DNA from: Nitrospirota bacterium
Lineage (GTDB): Bacteria > Nitrospirota > Thermodesulfovibrionia > UBA6902
Reading direction: 5' to 3'
Length of the DNA stretch: 64,000 nucleotides
Assembly (NCBI GenBank): GCA_016214845.1
Contig: JACRMS010000037.1
Location: 186,001 to 250,000 of the forward strand
A program made the translations under genes and the position numbers. The notes under the pieces were generated by a model. The model did not search any database and had not been told where the DNA came from. It saw nothing but the letters and a program-made list of their open reading frames with translations. This document shows, piece by piece, positions 55,254 through 63,861 of the stretch (the stretch's first letter is position 1; each line of letters starts with the position of its first letter).

Positions 55254-55723
55254 GAGAAAAACCTCCTACGATAAGAAGACAGACTTCTTCAGGCGGGGTC
55301 ATCTTCCGCGAGAATGACAATCACATAGAAGTGGCGCTTGTCTCCATCAAAAACAGAAAGACGTGGTGCATCCCTAAGGGTATAATAGATAAAGACGAAG
55401 ACCCTCCGATGGCGGCTTTGAGAGAGGTAAGGGAGGAATCAGGACTGGATGGGGAAATATTAGAGAAGATAGGGCACATTTCTTACTGGTATTTTCTCAA
55501 GGAAGAAATGGTCAAGGTGCATAAGACCGTCCACTTCTTTCTTTTGAAATATATTAAAGGCAGCACCGGCGACCACGACGATGAAGTGGAAGAGTCAAGA
55601 TGGTTCCCGGTAGATGAGGCAATAAATACACTCGCCTACAAGAGCGAAAAACAGATTTTGCAGAAGGCAAAGGGGATGATCCAAGGGTTGGGAAAAAGTA
55701 GCTTCCCTGATTTAGAAAACTAA
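55250..55723 (+). CDS. Nudix hydrolase
   Basis: A 157-residue Nudix protein; box GIIDKDEDPPMAALREVREESGL, with ASSGGVIFRENDNHIEVALV-type first strand (TSSGGVIFRENDNHIEVAL) and WCIPKG before the box. This subgroup (Ap4A hydrolase-like) cuts nucleotide polyphosphates. It overlaps rseP by four bases and is the last gene of the uppS operon. Confidence 0.9.
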   Translation: MREKPPTIRRQTSSGGVIFRENDNHIEVALVSIKNRKTWCIPKGIIDKDEDPPMAALREVREESGLDGEILEKIGHISYWYFLKEEMVKVHKTVHFFLLKYIKGSTGDHDDEVEESRWFPVDEAINTLAYKSEKQILQKAKGMIQGLGKSSFPDLEN

Positions 55724-55878
55724 CCCGTGACCTGACTGCCGTCAGGCAGGACTTCTGTATTTTTGCGCTTTTGCACTATGGAACTTTCGCTTCCGCTTCT
55801 TGACTTAATTACTGTTGCAATCGTAAATTAATTCTTGTTTCATTCATAATTCATAAGAATTTCAAAGGAGATCATTCA

Positions 55879-57792
55879 ATGAACGTTGCGCAGAAATTAA
55901 TTTCATCACATCTTGTATCGGGCAATATGAAACCCGGCGAAGAGATCGCCATTTCCATAGACCAGACGCTGACTCAGGATGCGACAGGCACTATGGCTTA
56001 TCTTGAGTTTGAGGCGATGGGGATACCGAAGGTGAAGACGAAACTCTCGGTAAGCTATGTTGATCACAATACACTTCAGACAGGTTTTGAAAACGCTGAC
56101 GACCATCGCTTTCTCCAGACGATAGCCGCGAAATACGGCATCTACTTTTCAAAGCCCGGCAATGGTATCTGCCATCAGGTACACCTTGAGAGGTTCGCAA
56201 AACCGGGGCAGACACTTTTAGGCTCGGACAGTCATACGCCGAATGCAGGCGCAGTCGGGATGCTTGCAATCGGGGCAGGGGGGCTTAATGTTGCACTGGC
56301 AATGGCGGGGCAGCCTTTTTATCTGGTGATGCCCAGGGTTGTCAGGGTGAATCTGAAAGGGAGATGCAAGGCGGGAGTAACCGCGAAAGACATCATCCTT
56401 GAGGTGCTCAGGAGATTAACGGTAAAAGGCGGCGTTGGAAAGGTAATTGAATACGCGGGTGAAGGTTTAAAACATCTCACTGTCCCTGAAAGGGCGACGA
56501 TAACAAACATGGGAGCGGAACTCGGGGCGACGTCCTCGGTATTTCCTTCGGATGAACAGACAAAGGCGTTCTTGAAGGCGCAGAAGCGAGGGGCGGACTG
56601 GACGGAGCTCAAACCCGATGCTGATGCGGCATATGATGAAGAGGTCGTGATCGAGCTTGATAAACTTGAGCCGGTGATCGCCTTGCCCTCAAGCCCTGAC
56701 AATGTTAAGCGCGTGAAAGACGTTAAAGGAACTCCGGTGCGGCAGGTTTGCATCGGGAGCTGCGTTAATTCTTCTTACGCGGACCTCATGCTTGCTGCGA
56801 AGATACTCAAAAAGAACAAGGTGCATCCTGACGTCAGCCTTGCCATAAGCCCCGGCTCGCGTCAGGCGCTCAGGATGATCACAGACAACGGCGCTTTATC
56901 AGACCTTGTCTCAGCAGGCGCGAGGGTGCTTGAGTGCGCCTGCGGCCCTTGCATCGGCATGGGACAGTCTCCTGCGACAGGCGCGGTCTCTCTCAGGACA
57001 TTCAACAGGAATTTCCCCGGAAGAAGCGGCACTGCAAATGATCAGGTCTATTTGTGCAGCCCATTGACAGCGGCGGTATCAGCGATCACGGGAAAGATCA
57101 CCGACCCGCGTGAAGTTATAAAAAAGCCGCTCAGATTCACGCTGCCGAAAACATTCGCTGTAGACGACTCAATGATCATCCCGCCATCAAAGAAACCTGA
57201 CAAGGTGACAGTTGAACGAGGCCCTAACATTAAACCCCTGCCGGTGAGAGGCGCGCTTGAGGAATCACTGAAAGCAAAGGTGATCTTGAAAGTTGGAGAT
57301 AACATAACCACCGACGATATCATGCCTGCGGGCGCAAAGGTCCTTCCATTGAGATCGAATATCCCGGCGATATCCGAATTTGTTTTTTCAAAAGTGGATT
57401 CAACCTTCCCTGCAAGGGCAAAGTCCGCAGGCGGCGGAATAGTCCTTGGCGGTAACAACTACGGCCAGGGCTCAAGCAGGGAGCACGCGGCGCTCGGTCC
57501 GATGTATCTCGGCATTAAAGTAGTGCTCGCGAAATCATTCGCGCGCATCCACAAAGACAACCTGATAAATTTCGGCATACTTCCTCTGACCGTTTCCGCT
57601 GAAGTTTATGATTCTATCGTCCAGGATTCAGAAATCGAATTCCCAGGCCTTGCAAAAGACGTGAGAGGGTCCTCAGAGGTCACCTTTGTAAATGTCAGCT
57701 CAGGTCAAACGTACAAGGCAGAACACGGGCTGACCGAAAGACAGAAGGAAATAATCCTCGCAGGCGGGTTGTTGAATTCCATTAAAAAATAA
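55879..57792 (+). CDS. Aconitate hydratase, Aquifex type
   Basis: A 637-residue single-chain aconitase of the shorter (Aquifex-type) family. Iron-sulfur ligands are GSCVNSS (Cys295) and CACGPCIG (Cys355 and Cys358); substrate-binding elements include GSDSHTPNAGAVGMLAIGAG and, in the C-terminal swivel domain, DNITTDDIMPAG and NNYGQGSSREHAALGP. It interconverts citrate and isocitrate. AAAGGAG precedes the ATG. It is transcribed alone and converges on fabD. The 155-base gap upstream holds nothing I can name. Confidence 0.93.
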   Translation: MNVAQKLISSHLVSGNMKPGEEIAISIDQTLTQDATGTMAYLEFEAMGIPKVKTKLSVSYVDHNTLQTGFENADDHRFLQTIAAKYGIYFSKPGNGICHQVHLERFAKPGQTLLGSDSHTPNAGAVGMLAIGAGGLNVALAMAGQPFYLVMPRVVRVNLKGRCKAGVTAKDIILEVLRRLTVKGGVGKVIEYAGEGLKHLTVPERATITNMGAELGATSSVFPSDEQTKAFLKAQKRGADWTELKPDADAAYDEEVVIELDKLEPVIALPSSPDNVKRVKDVKGTPVRQVCIGSCVNSSYADLMLAAKILKKNKVHPDVSLAISPGSRQALRMITDNGALSDLVSAGARVLECACGPCIGMGQSPATGAVSLRTFNRNFPGRSGTANDQVYLCSPLTAAVSAITGKITDPREVIKKPLRFTLPKTFAVDDSMIIPPSKKPDKVTVERGPNIKPLPVRGALEESLKAKVILKVGDNITTDDIMPAGAKVLPLRSNIPAISEFVFSKVDSTFPARAKSAGGGIVLGGNNYGQGSSREHAALGPMYLGIKVVLAKSFARIHKDNLINFGILPLTVSAEVYDSIVQDSEIEFPGLAKDVRGSSEVTFVNVSSGQTYKAEHGLTERQKEIILAGGLLNSIKK

Positions 57793-57848
57793 ATATAGTA
57801 ATCATGACTGCGGCGTTGATTAAGTCAAGATATCGATTCAAGACAGAG

Positions 57849-58778
57849 TTACTTATTGATTGAACTCAACGTGTCATTGAGACTTTTAGTGTCTTCGACA
57901 TTTAGGATCTTCACATTGCCGGCTATTCTCTTTATCAGCCCTGAGAGGACTTTTTTGGGGCCCACTTCAACGAATGTATCCACGCCGCTTTCAACCATAG
58001 CTTTTATAGAATCTTCCCACAAGAGAGGCTGGTTGAGCTGACGCACGAGTGATGATTTAATTTCGTTTTGGACTTTTAAAAAAGCAGCATCAGCATTGTT
58101 CACTATAGGAATTTGAGGGTCATGGAGCTGAGTATTATTTAACAATTCGGCAAGCCGTTCAGACGCGCCTTTCATGAGCGCGCAATGAGAAGGCGCTGAT
58201 ACGGCAAGAGGTATCGCCCTCCGGGCGCCCGCGCTTTCCGCGAGCTTGATCGCCTCTTCAACGGCAGGCTTTTCCCCGGCGATCACGATCTGTCCGGGAC
58301 AATTATAATTTGCGGGAGCAGCGTAACCTGAATTCACAGAGCTGCACACCTTAATAATTGCATCTCTATCAAGTCCGATGACCGCGGCCATCAAGCCTTT
58401 TCCCTCAGGCACCGCCTCCTGCATGTACTGCCCTCTTTTTTCTGAAATTTTCACCGCGTCTGTGAATGAAATAACCCCGGCAGCAGTCACTGCGGTAAAC
58501 TCACCGAGGCTGTGTCCTGCCACGCAAAAGGGAGTTAACCCTTTTAAGGAGATGATCTTGAATGCAGCATAACTTGCGGTCAGAAGACACGGCTGGGTCC
58601 TGAAGGTTTTATTTAGTTCGCTATCAGGGCCGTTAAAGCTAAGCTCCGCGACATCGTATCCGAGGGCGTCTGACGCTTCTTTGTAAATCTTGCGGACTTC
58701 TTCAAAATTGTCGTATAAATCCTTCCCCATCCCGACATGCTGCGAACCCTGTCCCGGGAACACAAAGGCGATTTTCAT
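57849..58778 (-). CDS. fabD: Malonyl-CoA:ACP transacylase
   Basis: A 309-residue FabD with FVFPGQGSQHVGMGKDLY, the nucleophile elbow AGHSLGEFTAV (catalytic Ser) and a second catalytic His in VSAPSHCALM. It loads malonyl groups on ACP. It ends the minus-strand cluster plsX-fabH-acd-coiled-coil-etfB-etfA-fabD, so lipid synthesis genes flank an electron-transfer cassette. AAGGA lies upstream of the ATG. Confidence 0.95.
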   Translation of the reverse strand: MKIAFVFPGQGSQHVGMGKDLYDNFEEVRKIYKEASDALGYDVAELSFNGPDSELNKTFRTQPCLLTASYAAFKIISLKGLTPFCVAGHSLGEFTAVTAAGVISFTDAVKISEKRGQYMQEAVPEGKGLMAAVIGLDRDAIIKVCSSVNSGYAAPANYNCPGQIVIAGEKPAVEEAIKLAESAGARRAIPLAVSAPSHCALMKGASERLAELLNNTQLHDPQIPIVNNADAAFLKVQNEIKSSLVRQLNQPLLWEDSIKAMVESGVDTFVEVGPKKVLSGLIKRIAGNVKILNVEDTKSLNDTLSSINK

Positions 58779-58779
58779 T

Positions 58780-59976
58780 TTATAATCCTTTTATCTCTTT
58801 GATCTTTTTGATGAGCATCGGGACGATCTCAAACATATCGCCGACTATGCCGTAGGTGGCCACGTTGAAAATAGGCGCTTCGGGATTTTTGTTGATCGCG
58901 ATAATAATGTCGGATGACTGCATGCCGACAAGATGCTGCACCGCTCCTGAGATCCCGCAGGCAAAATATATCTTCGGGTTTACAGTCTTGCCCGTCTGGC
59001 CGACCTGATGGCTGTACGGTATCCAGCCCTCGTCAACCGCGGCCCTTGACGCGCCGACAACTCCTCCCAATGCCTGCGCAAGCTCCTCAAGCATTTTAAC
59101 GCCTTTTTCACCGCCTGCTCCTCTGCCGCCGGCAACAATGATCTCAGCCTCGTGCAGGTTAACGCTGATCCCGGATACCTCTTTCACGGATTCAACTACT
59201 TTTGTTCTTGAGGACATATTGCCGGGCTGAACGTGTATGATCTCGCCTGTTTTATTTTCATTGTAAGTCCCTCTCTTCATTACGCGCGGCCTGACGGTTG
59301 CCATCTGCGGCCTGTAATCAGGGCAGAGGATTGTCGCCATGATATTGCCGCCGAATGCCGGGCGAACCTGAAGGAGATTCCTGGTTTCTTTATCGATCTC
59401 TAATGAAGTGCAATCAGCTGTCAAACCTGTCCTGAGTCTTGCGGCAACGCGCGGGATAAATGATCTCCCTATCGGCGTGGCCCCCGCAAGAACAATCGAA
59501 GGCTTCTGTTCACTGATAACTCTTGAGAGGGCTTCCGCGTATGAATCATCGTTGAATTTCAGAAGGCTGGTGTCATTGCACAAAAAAACTTTATCAGCTC
59601 CCCACTTGATAAGCTCCTTTGCCTCTGATTCATCAGCTCCAAGTAATACTGCTAAAAGATTTGTCCCGAGTTCATCCGCAAGCCTCCTGCCGACTCCGAG
59701 TAACTCAAAGGAAACAGCGGCTGCTTTTCCTTCCCTCTGTTCCGCAAATACCATCACATCTTTATAATCTTCTATCTTTTGCCCTTTGCCCTCTGCCCTT
59801 TGCTCTTCAGTCTCATAAATTGCGCCTTCAGGGCACACTGCAATACAGGTCTTGCAGTAATTGCAATATTCATTAATAAAAGCCTTACCGTCTTTCATTA
59901 CGATCGCGTCAAAGGGACACGAGTTAAGACATGTTTCACAGCCTGTGCATTTATCAACTCTGACAACTATAGACAT
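58780..59976 (-). CDS. etfA: Electron-transfer flavoprotein alpha subunit with N-terminal ferredoxin
   Basis: A 398-residue EtfA fused at its N-terminus to a two-[4Fe-4S] ferredoxin domain (CTGCETCLNSCPFDA and CNYCKTCIAVCPEGA, about 9-55). The C-terminal FAD domain has the signature GRGAGGEKGVKMLEEL, GASRAAVDEGWIPYSHQVGQ and GISGAVQHLVG. Ferredoxin-fused EtfA occurs in anaerobes, often in ETFs that link to ferredoxin or to bifurcating dehydrogenases. It lies just downstream of etfB. Confidence 0.93.
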   Translation of the reverse strand: MSIVVRVDKCTGCETCLNSCPFDAIVMKDGKAFINEYCNYCKTCIAVCPEGAIYETEEQRAEGKGQKIEDYKDVMVFAEQREGKAAAVSFELLGVGRRLADELGTNLLAVLLGADESEAKELIKWGADKVFLCNDTSLLKFNDDSYAEALSRVISEQKPSIVLAGATPIGRSFIPRVAARLRTGLTADCTSLEIDKETRNLLQVRPAFGGNIMATILCPDYRPQMATVRPRVMKRGTYNENKTGEIIHVQPGNMSSRTKVVESVKEVSGISVNLHEAEIIVAGGRGAGGEKGVKMLEELAQALGGVVGASRAAVDEGWIPYSHQVGQTGKTVNPKIYFACGISGAVQHLVGMQSSDIIIAINKNPEAPIFNVATYGIVGDMFEIVPMLIKKIKEIKGL

Positions 59977-60004
59977 TTTGTATTCCCTTTCGTTTGCCCC
60001 CGGC

Positions 60005-60787
60005 TTATACGCATTTGATCTTCCTCATCTCTTCGATCAGCGCGTTCACCTGTTCTTCCGGTGTGCCTTCGATCAGCTTCCTCTCAGCCTTTATTTGCGG
60101 GGCAAAGATATTTTTCACCTGTGTCGGGGAACCTTTCAAGCCGAGGTTGTTCTCATCGGCGTCAATCTCAGCCTTGCCCATTTTTTTTATCTCCGCCTTT
60201 TTTGCGGCCATCTTCCCTTTTAAAGAAGGCATCCTCGGCTGGTTCAATTCCTTGACAACTGTCAGCAAAACCGGAAGTGACGATTCAACGACATCATATC
60301 CTTCATCCATAAGACGCTGGACCCTGATGTAATTATCTTTTATCTCTTCTACTTTTCTGATATATGAAATATGCGGTATGCCCAAAAACTCCGCTGTCTC
60401 CGGGCCGACCTGCGCTGTATCTCCGTCAATCGCCTGCTTGCCGCAGAAAATAATATCAGCGCCGAGCTTCCTGACCGCCTGCGCGAGCGTATAAGATGTC
60501 GCCCAGGTATCGGAGCCGGCAAAGGCCCTGTCCGAAAGAAGCACAGCTTCATCAGCGCCCATGGAGATCGCTTCCCTGAGGGCGGTTTCCGCCTGCGGAG
60601 GGCCCATGGTCAGAACAGTCACCTTGCCGCCGGTCTTTTCCTTTATTTGCAGCCCCGCCTCAATTGCGTTGAGATCAAAAGGGTTGATGATGCTCGGAAC
60701 GCCTTCACGCATGAGGGTGTTCGTTTCAGGATTGATCCTGATCTCTGATGTGTCAGGCACCTGTTTTATGCAGACAATGATGTTCAC
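60005..60787 (-). CDS. etfB: Electron-transfer flavoprotein beta subunit
   Basis: A 260-residue EtfB: NIIVCIKQVPDTSEIRINPE, INPFDLNAIEAGLQIKE, VTVLTMGPPQAETALREAIS, AIDGDTAQVGPETAEFLG (AMP/FAD loop) and QPRMPSLKGKMAAKK. The frame is open to 60856 but the GTG at 60787 has GGAGG 11 bases upstream and gives the normal EtfB N-terminus. Expected partner is EtfA, next downstream, and the acyl-CoA dehydrogenase upstream. Confidence 0.93.
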   Translation of the reverse strand: MNIIVCIKQVPDTSEIRINPETNTLMREGVPSIINPFDLNAIEAGLQIKEKTGGKVTVLTMGPPQAETALREAISMGADEAVLLSDRAFAGSDTWATSYTLAQAVRKLGADIIFCGKQAIDGDTAQVGPETAEFLGIPHISYIRKVEEIKDNYIRVQRLMDEGYDVVESSLPVLLTVVKELNQPRMPSLKGKMAAKKAEIKKMGKAEIDADENNLGLKGSPTQVKNIFAPQIKAERKLIEGTPEEQVNALIEEMRKIKCV

Positions 60788-60830
60788 GTTGTATTTGTCC
60801 TCCGTGCTTTGTGTTAAAAACAGAAGCGGC

Positions 60831-60852
60831 AAGGGCGTACTGCACGCCCTTA
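60831..60852. repeat. AAGGGCGT/ACGCCCTT hairpin in the etfB leader
   Basis: Eight-base arms around ACTGC. It lies in the predicted etfB leader downstream of the TATAAT at 60869. Confidence 0.6.
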
Positions 60853-60868
60853 CCAAAATCAGATTGCT

Positions 60869-60874
60869 ATTATA
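60869..60874 (-). promoter_or_regulatory. -10 element of etfB-etfA
   Basis: TATAAT on the minus strand; predicted +1 near 60862 gives a 75-base leader that includes the hairpin at 60831-60852. -35 (TTACCT, 17 bp upstream) is weak. Confidence 0.4.
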
Positions 60875-60906
60875 CGATATTGGATTTGGATAGGTAAACC
60901 GGTTGT

Positions 60907-61608
60907 CTACCTGGGATAAAAAATGAAAAAGATGATGCTTGCTAATAAAGCAACCAGCATTGCCAGAATGATGTGTTTTTGTTTTTCAAGCTTTGTGAAA
61001 AATATTTCCCTTAACTGGTTCTCCATCGCCTTCAGCTTGTTCTCGACCTCATCCGGCCTTTTTTGCAGTTCGGTAACGGACCTCTGGATCTCTTTCAGGG
61101 CAGGCTCGACCTTTTCAAACATCTGTAAAATTCCAGCGTGATTATCTTTTAAAGCGTTGAGCGATTGCCCGTGAGAGTCAACTACTTTTCCCATGTCTTC
61201 AAAGGAAGACCGTATATGTTCGTAAGCGCCTGCGATCTGCTGAAGTTTTTCCTTCTGCTCATTGTTGACACGGGTGTTGTTCAGTTCAAAGATATTCTTG
61301 AGATCGGATATGCTGGTCTTCACTTCACCGGCGAGATTTTCGGTCTTCTTTTCCAGGTCGAAGAACAGACCCTTTGCCTGTTCCTCAAAGGTTATCAGCA
61401 GATTGCTTGTGGAGGACATCAGATTCTCAATTTCCTTTTTTTGATTTTCCATCTCAGTCTCAGTCTGTTTTAATTTCTCAGGAAGCTCTGAGACCGAGTC
61501 CCTGATGTCCCTGATCTCTTTTAATGATTTAAAAAATGTGCTCAGCTCGCTGTCAAGCTCCTCGCATTTCTTACGCACATTTTCAAGCTCCTTCCAGTCT
61601 GCGTTCAT
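60907..61608 (-). CDS. Tail-anchored coiled-coil protein of unknown function
   Basis: A 233-residue protein almost wholly coiled coil (about 5-205, for example VSELPEKLKQTETEMENQKK and SVTELQKRPDEVENKLKAME) with one C-terminal transmembrane helix (HIILAMLVALLASIIFFIFY) and four residues after it. That is a tail-anchored layout with a cytoplasmic rod. I do not recognise the family. AGGAGG precedes the ATG; it lies between an acyl-CoA dehydrogenase and etfB on the same strand, so it may tether that system to the membrane (inference). Confidence 0.8.
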   Translation of the reverse strand: MNADWKELENVRKKCEELDSELSTFFKSLKEIRDIRDSVSELPEKLKQTETEMENQKKEIENLMSSTSNLLITFEEQAKGLFFDLEKKTENLAGEVKTSISDLKNIFELNNTRVNNEQKEKLQQIAGAYEHIRSSFEDMGKVVDSHGQSLNALKDNHAGILQMFEKVEPALKEIQRSVTELQKRPDEVENKLKAMENQLREIFFTKLEKQKHIILAMLVALLASIIFFIFYPR

Positions 61609-61618
61609 AGCATACCTC

Positions 61619-62776
61619 CTATTTCTTCTTAGCCGTTTCTTTTATGAGCGCCTGCCCGATGACGTTTCTCTGTATCTGGTTTGTGCCCTCATAGATCTGC
61701 AGGATCTTTGCGTCGCGCATCATCTTCTCGACCGGGTATTCTTTCATGTACCCTGACCCGCCCATCACCTGCACGGCGTCAACAGTGACCTTCATTGCAA
61801 CGTCCGTGGCAAATACCTTTGCCATGGCCGATTCTTTTGACACATCCTTTGCGCCGCTGTCAATGTATTTCGCCACTGCGTACACTAACGACCTTGCGGC
61901 CTCGATCTGCGTGGCCATGTCCGCAAGCATATGCTGCACTGCCTGGAAACTTATAACGGGCTGACCGAACTGATGTCGTTCTCTTGCGAAATTTGCAGCG
62001 GCCTCAAACGCGCCCTGCGCAACGCCTACTCCCTGAGCGCCTACGCCCGTCCTTGATTTATCAAGCGTCTTCATCGCCACGATAAAACCCATTCCTTCCT
62101 TTGAAATAAGGTTCTCCTTCGGGATGCGGCAGTTTTCAAATACAAGCTCTCTTGTCGAGGACGCCCTTATCCCGAGTTTGTTCTCTTTCTTGCCGAAGGT
62201 GAATCCCGGCGTGCCTTTTTCAACTATAAACGCCGAGGCGCCTCTTGCTCCTTTAGTCTTATCGGTCATCGCGATTATTGTATAAATCTCCGCCTCGCCG
62301 CCGTTGGTTATCCATTGTTTCGTGCCGTTTAAAACATATTCATTGCCTTCAAGTTTTGCAGTCGTCTGCACTCCCGCGGCGTCGCTGCCCGCGTTTGCCT
62401 CCGTGAGCGCGAACGCGACAAGCCTCTTTCCTGAAGCAATGTCAGGGAGATATTTCTTTTTCTGCTCCTCTGACGAATAAAGAAGAATAGGGTAGGTGCC
62501 AAGCGCATTTGCAGCAAAGGAAGTTGAGACGCCGAGGCAGGCCCTGCTTAATTCCTCTATGGCCAGTGTCAGCTCAAAGCCGCCCATGCCTAATCCCCCG
62601 TATTCCTCAGGGATGTAAATCCCGAAAAAGTCGGACTGCGCGAGGGTGTTCATGATTTCCCAGGGGAATTCCTCTTTTTCATCAAGCTCCGCCCTGCACG
62701 GCATTACTTTATCCTCGGCGATCTCCCGCGCGAGGTCCCTTATCATTGCCTGGTCTTCTGTAAGAAAATAATCCAT
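61619..62776 (-). CDS. Acyl-CoA dehydrogenase
   Basis: A 385-residue flavoprotein: N-terminal helical domain, FALTEANAGSDAAGVQTTA and WITNGGEAEIYTIIA of the FAD site, REHQFGQ-type DERHQFGQPVISFQ, MGGSGYMKEYPVEKMMRDAK and the catalytic Glu in QIYEGTNQIQRNV. It oxidises an acyl-CoA and passes electrons to the ETF encoded downstream. The chain length is not readable. AAGGAGG lies before the ATG. Confidence 0.94.
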   Translation of the reverse strand: MDYFLTEDQAMIRDLAREIAEDKVMPCRAELDEKEEFPWEIMNTLAQSDFFGIYIPEEYGGLGMGGFELTLAIEELSRACLGVSTSFAANALGTYPILLYSSEEQKKKYLPDIASGKRLVAFALTEANAGSDAAGVQTTAKLEGNEYVLNGTKQWITNGGEAEIYTIIAMTDKTKGARGASAFIVEKGTPGFTFGKKENKLGIRASSTRELVFENCRIPKENLISKEGMGFIVAMKTLDKSRTGVGAQGVGVAQGAFEAAANFARERHQFGQPVISFQAVQHMLADMATQIEAARSLVYAVAKYIDSGAKDVSKESAMAKVFATDVAMKVTVDAVQVMGGSGYMKEYPVEKMMRDAKILQIYEGTNQIQRNVIGQALIKETAKKK

Positions 62777-62795
62777 TACTCCTCCTTAATTATAA

Positions 62796-62869
62796 GCCAC
62801 GAATGAACACGAATGTTCACTAATAAAGAAGTATTTTTTTATTCGTGTATATTCGTGTATATTCGTGGC
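62796..62869. repeat. GCCACGAAT...ATTCGTGGC dispersed inverted repeat
   Basis: GCCACGAATGAACACGAAT at the left and ATTCGTGTATATTCGTGGC at the right are near-perfect complementary arms, with a T run between. Fills the gap between fabH and the dehydrogenase gene. Confidence 0.75.
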
Positions 62870-62877
62870 AAAAATAA

Positions 62878-63861
62878 TCACCATTTGATCAACGCCGAGG
62901 CCCAGGTCAGCCCCGCTCCGAAGGCCTCAAGGAGAATATAATCATCCTTTTTTATCCTGCCGGCCCTCACGACTTCATCAAGGGCTATGGGAATTGAGGC
63001 GCTTGATGTATTGCCGTACCTGTCCAGATTGACGGCGACCTTGCTCATCGGCAGCTTCAGCCTCTCCGCAGTCGCCTGAATTATCCTGAGATTTGCCTGG
63101 TGCGGTATCAGCATCGCAAGCTCGGAGGGCTTTATCTTGTTCTTTTTCAATGTATCAATAACGAGCCTTTCAAGCGTCCTAACCGCGACCTTGAAGGTCT
63201 CGTTGCCTTTCATCTTAACAAAATGCATTTTTTCTTTTATGGTTTTTGCGGAAGGAGGATTTAAAGAGCCGCCTCCGGGCAGACAAATAAAATCCCACAT
63301 GTTCCCGTCAGAATAAAGATGTGTCGAGAGTATCCCGTGCTGCCCCCTTGCCGGCTCAAGCACCACCGCTCCCGCCCCGTCTCCGAATAACACACAGGTA
63401 GTCCTGTCGTGCCAGTCAATGAATTTTGACATGACCTCCGCGCCGACAAGCAATACTTTTTTAACGGAGCCGCCTCTTATAAAATTGTCCGCGACAGACA
63501 GGCCGTACAAAAAGCCGCTGCAGGCAGCGTTGAGATCAAAGGCCCCTGCATTTTTGGCCCCGAGTTTTTTCTGCAGCAAAGAGGCGGTTGAAGGCATCGG
63601 CATGTCGCCGCTCATCGTTGCGACTATGATCAAATCGATCTCCGAGGGGTCGACATCAGCCGCCTTCAGGGCGTTCTTTGATGCCTCAAGGCACAGGTCG
63701 GAAGTTGCTTCGGACCCCTTTGCGATCCTCCGCTCTTTTATCCCGGTCCTCCCGGTGATCCATTCGTCGGAGGTGTCCACTTTTCTTTCGAGGTCGAAAT
63801 TGGTAAGCACCCTCTCAGGGGCGTATGAGCCTGTCCCGGTTATTCTACTCTTTAAAGGCAA
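62878..63861 (-). CDS. fabH: 3-oxoacyl-ACP synthase III
   Basis: A 327-residue KAS III with LKSRITGTGSYAPERVLTN, DEWITGRTGIKERRI, active-site Cys114 in LNAACSGFLYGL, His in LIPHQANLRII and Asn in GNTSSASIP, the full Cys-His-Asn triad. It starts fatty-acid chains from acetyl-CoA and malonyl-ACP. The TTG at 63861 is chosen: AAGGGGG lies eight bases upstream and the protein then has the normal length; it overlaps plsX by 17 bases. An ATG at 63936 would add 25 foreign residues. Confidence 0.95.
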   Translation of the reverse strand: MPLKSRITGTGSYAPERVLTNFDLERKVDTSDEWITGRTGIKERRIAKGSEATSDLCLEASKNALKAADVDPSEIDLIIVATMSGDMPMPSTASLLQKKLGAKNAGAFDLNAACSGFLYGLSVADNFIRGGSVKKVLLVGAEVMSKFIDWHDRTTCVLFGDGAGAVVLEPARGQHGILSTHLYSDGNMWDFICLPGGGSLNPPSAKTIKEKMHFVKMKGNETFKVAVRTLERLVIDTLKKNKIKPSELAMLIPHQANLRIIQATAERLKLPMSKVAVNLDRYGNTSSASIPIALDEVVRAGRIKKDDYILLEAFGAGLTWASALIKW

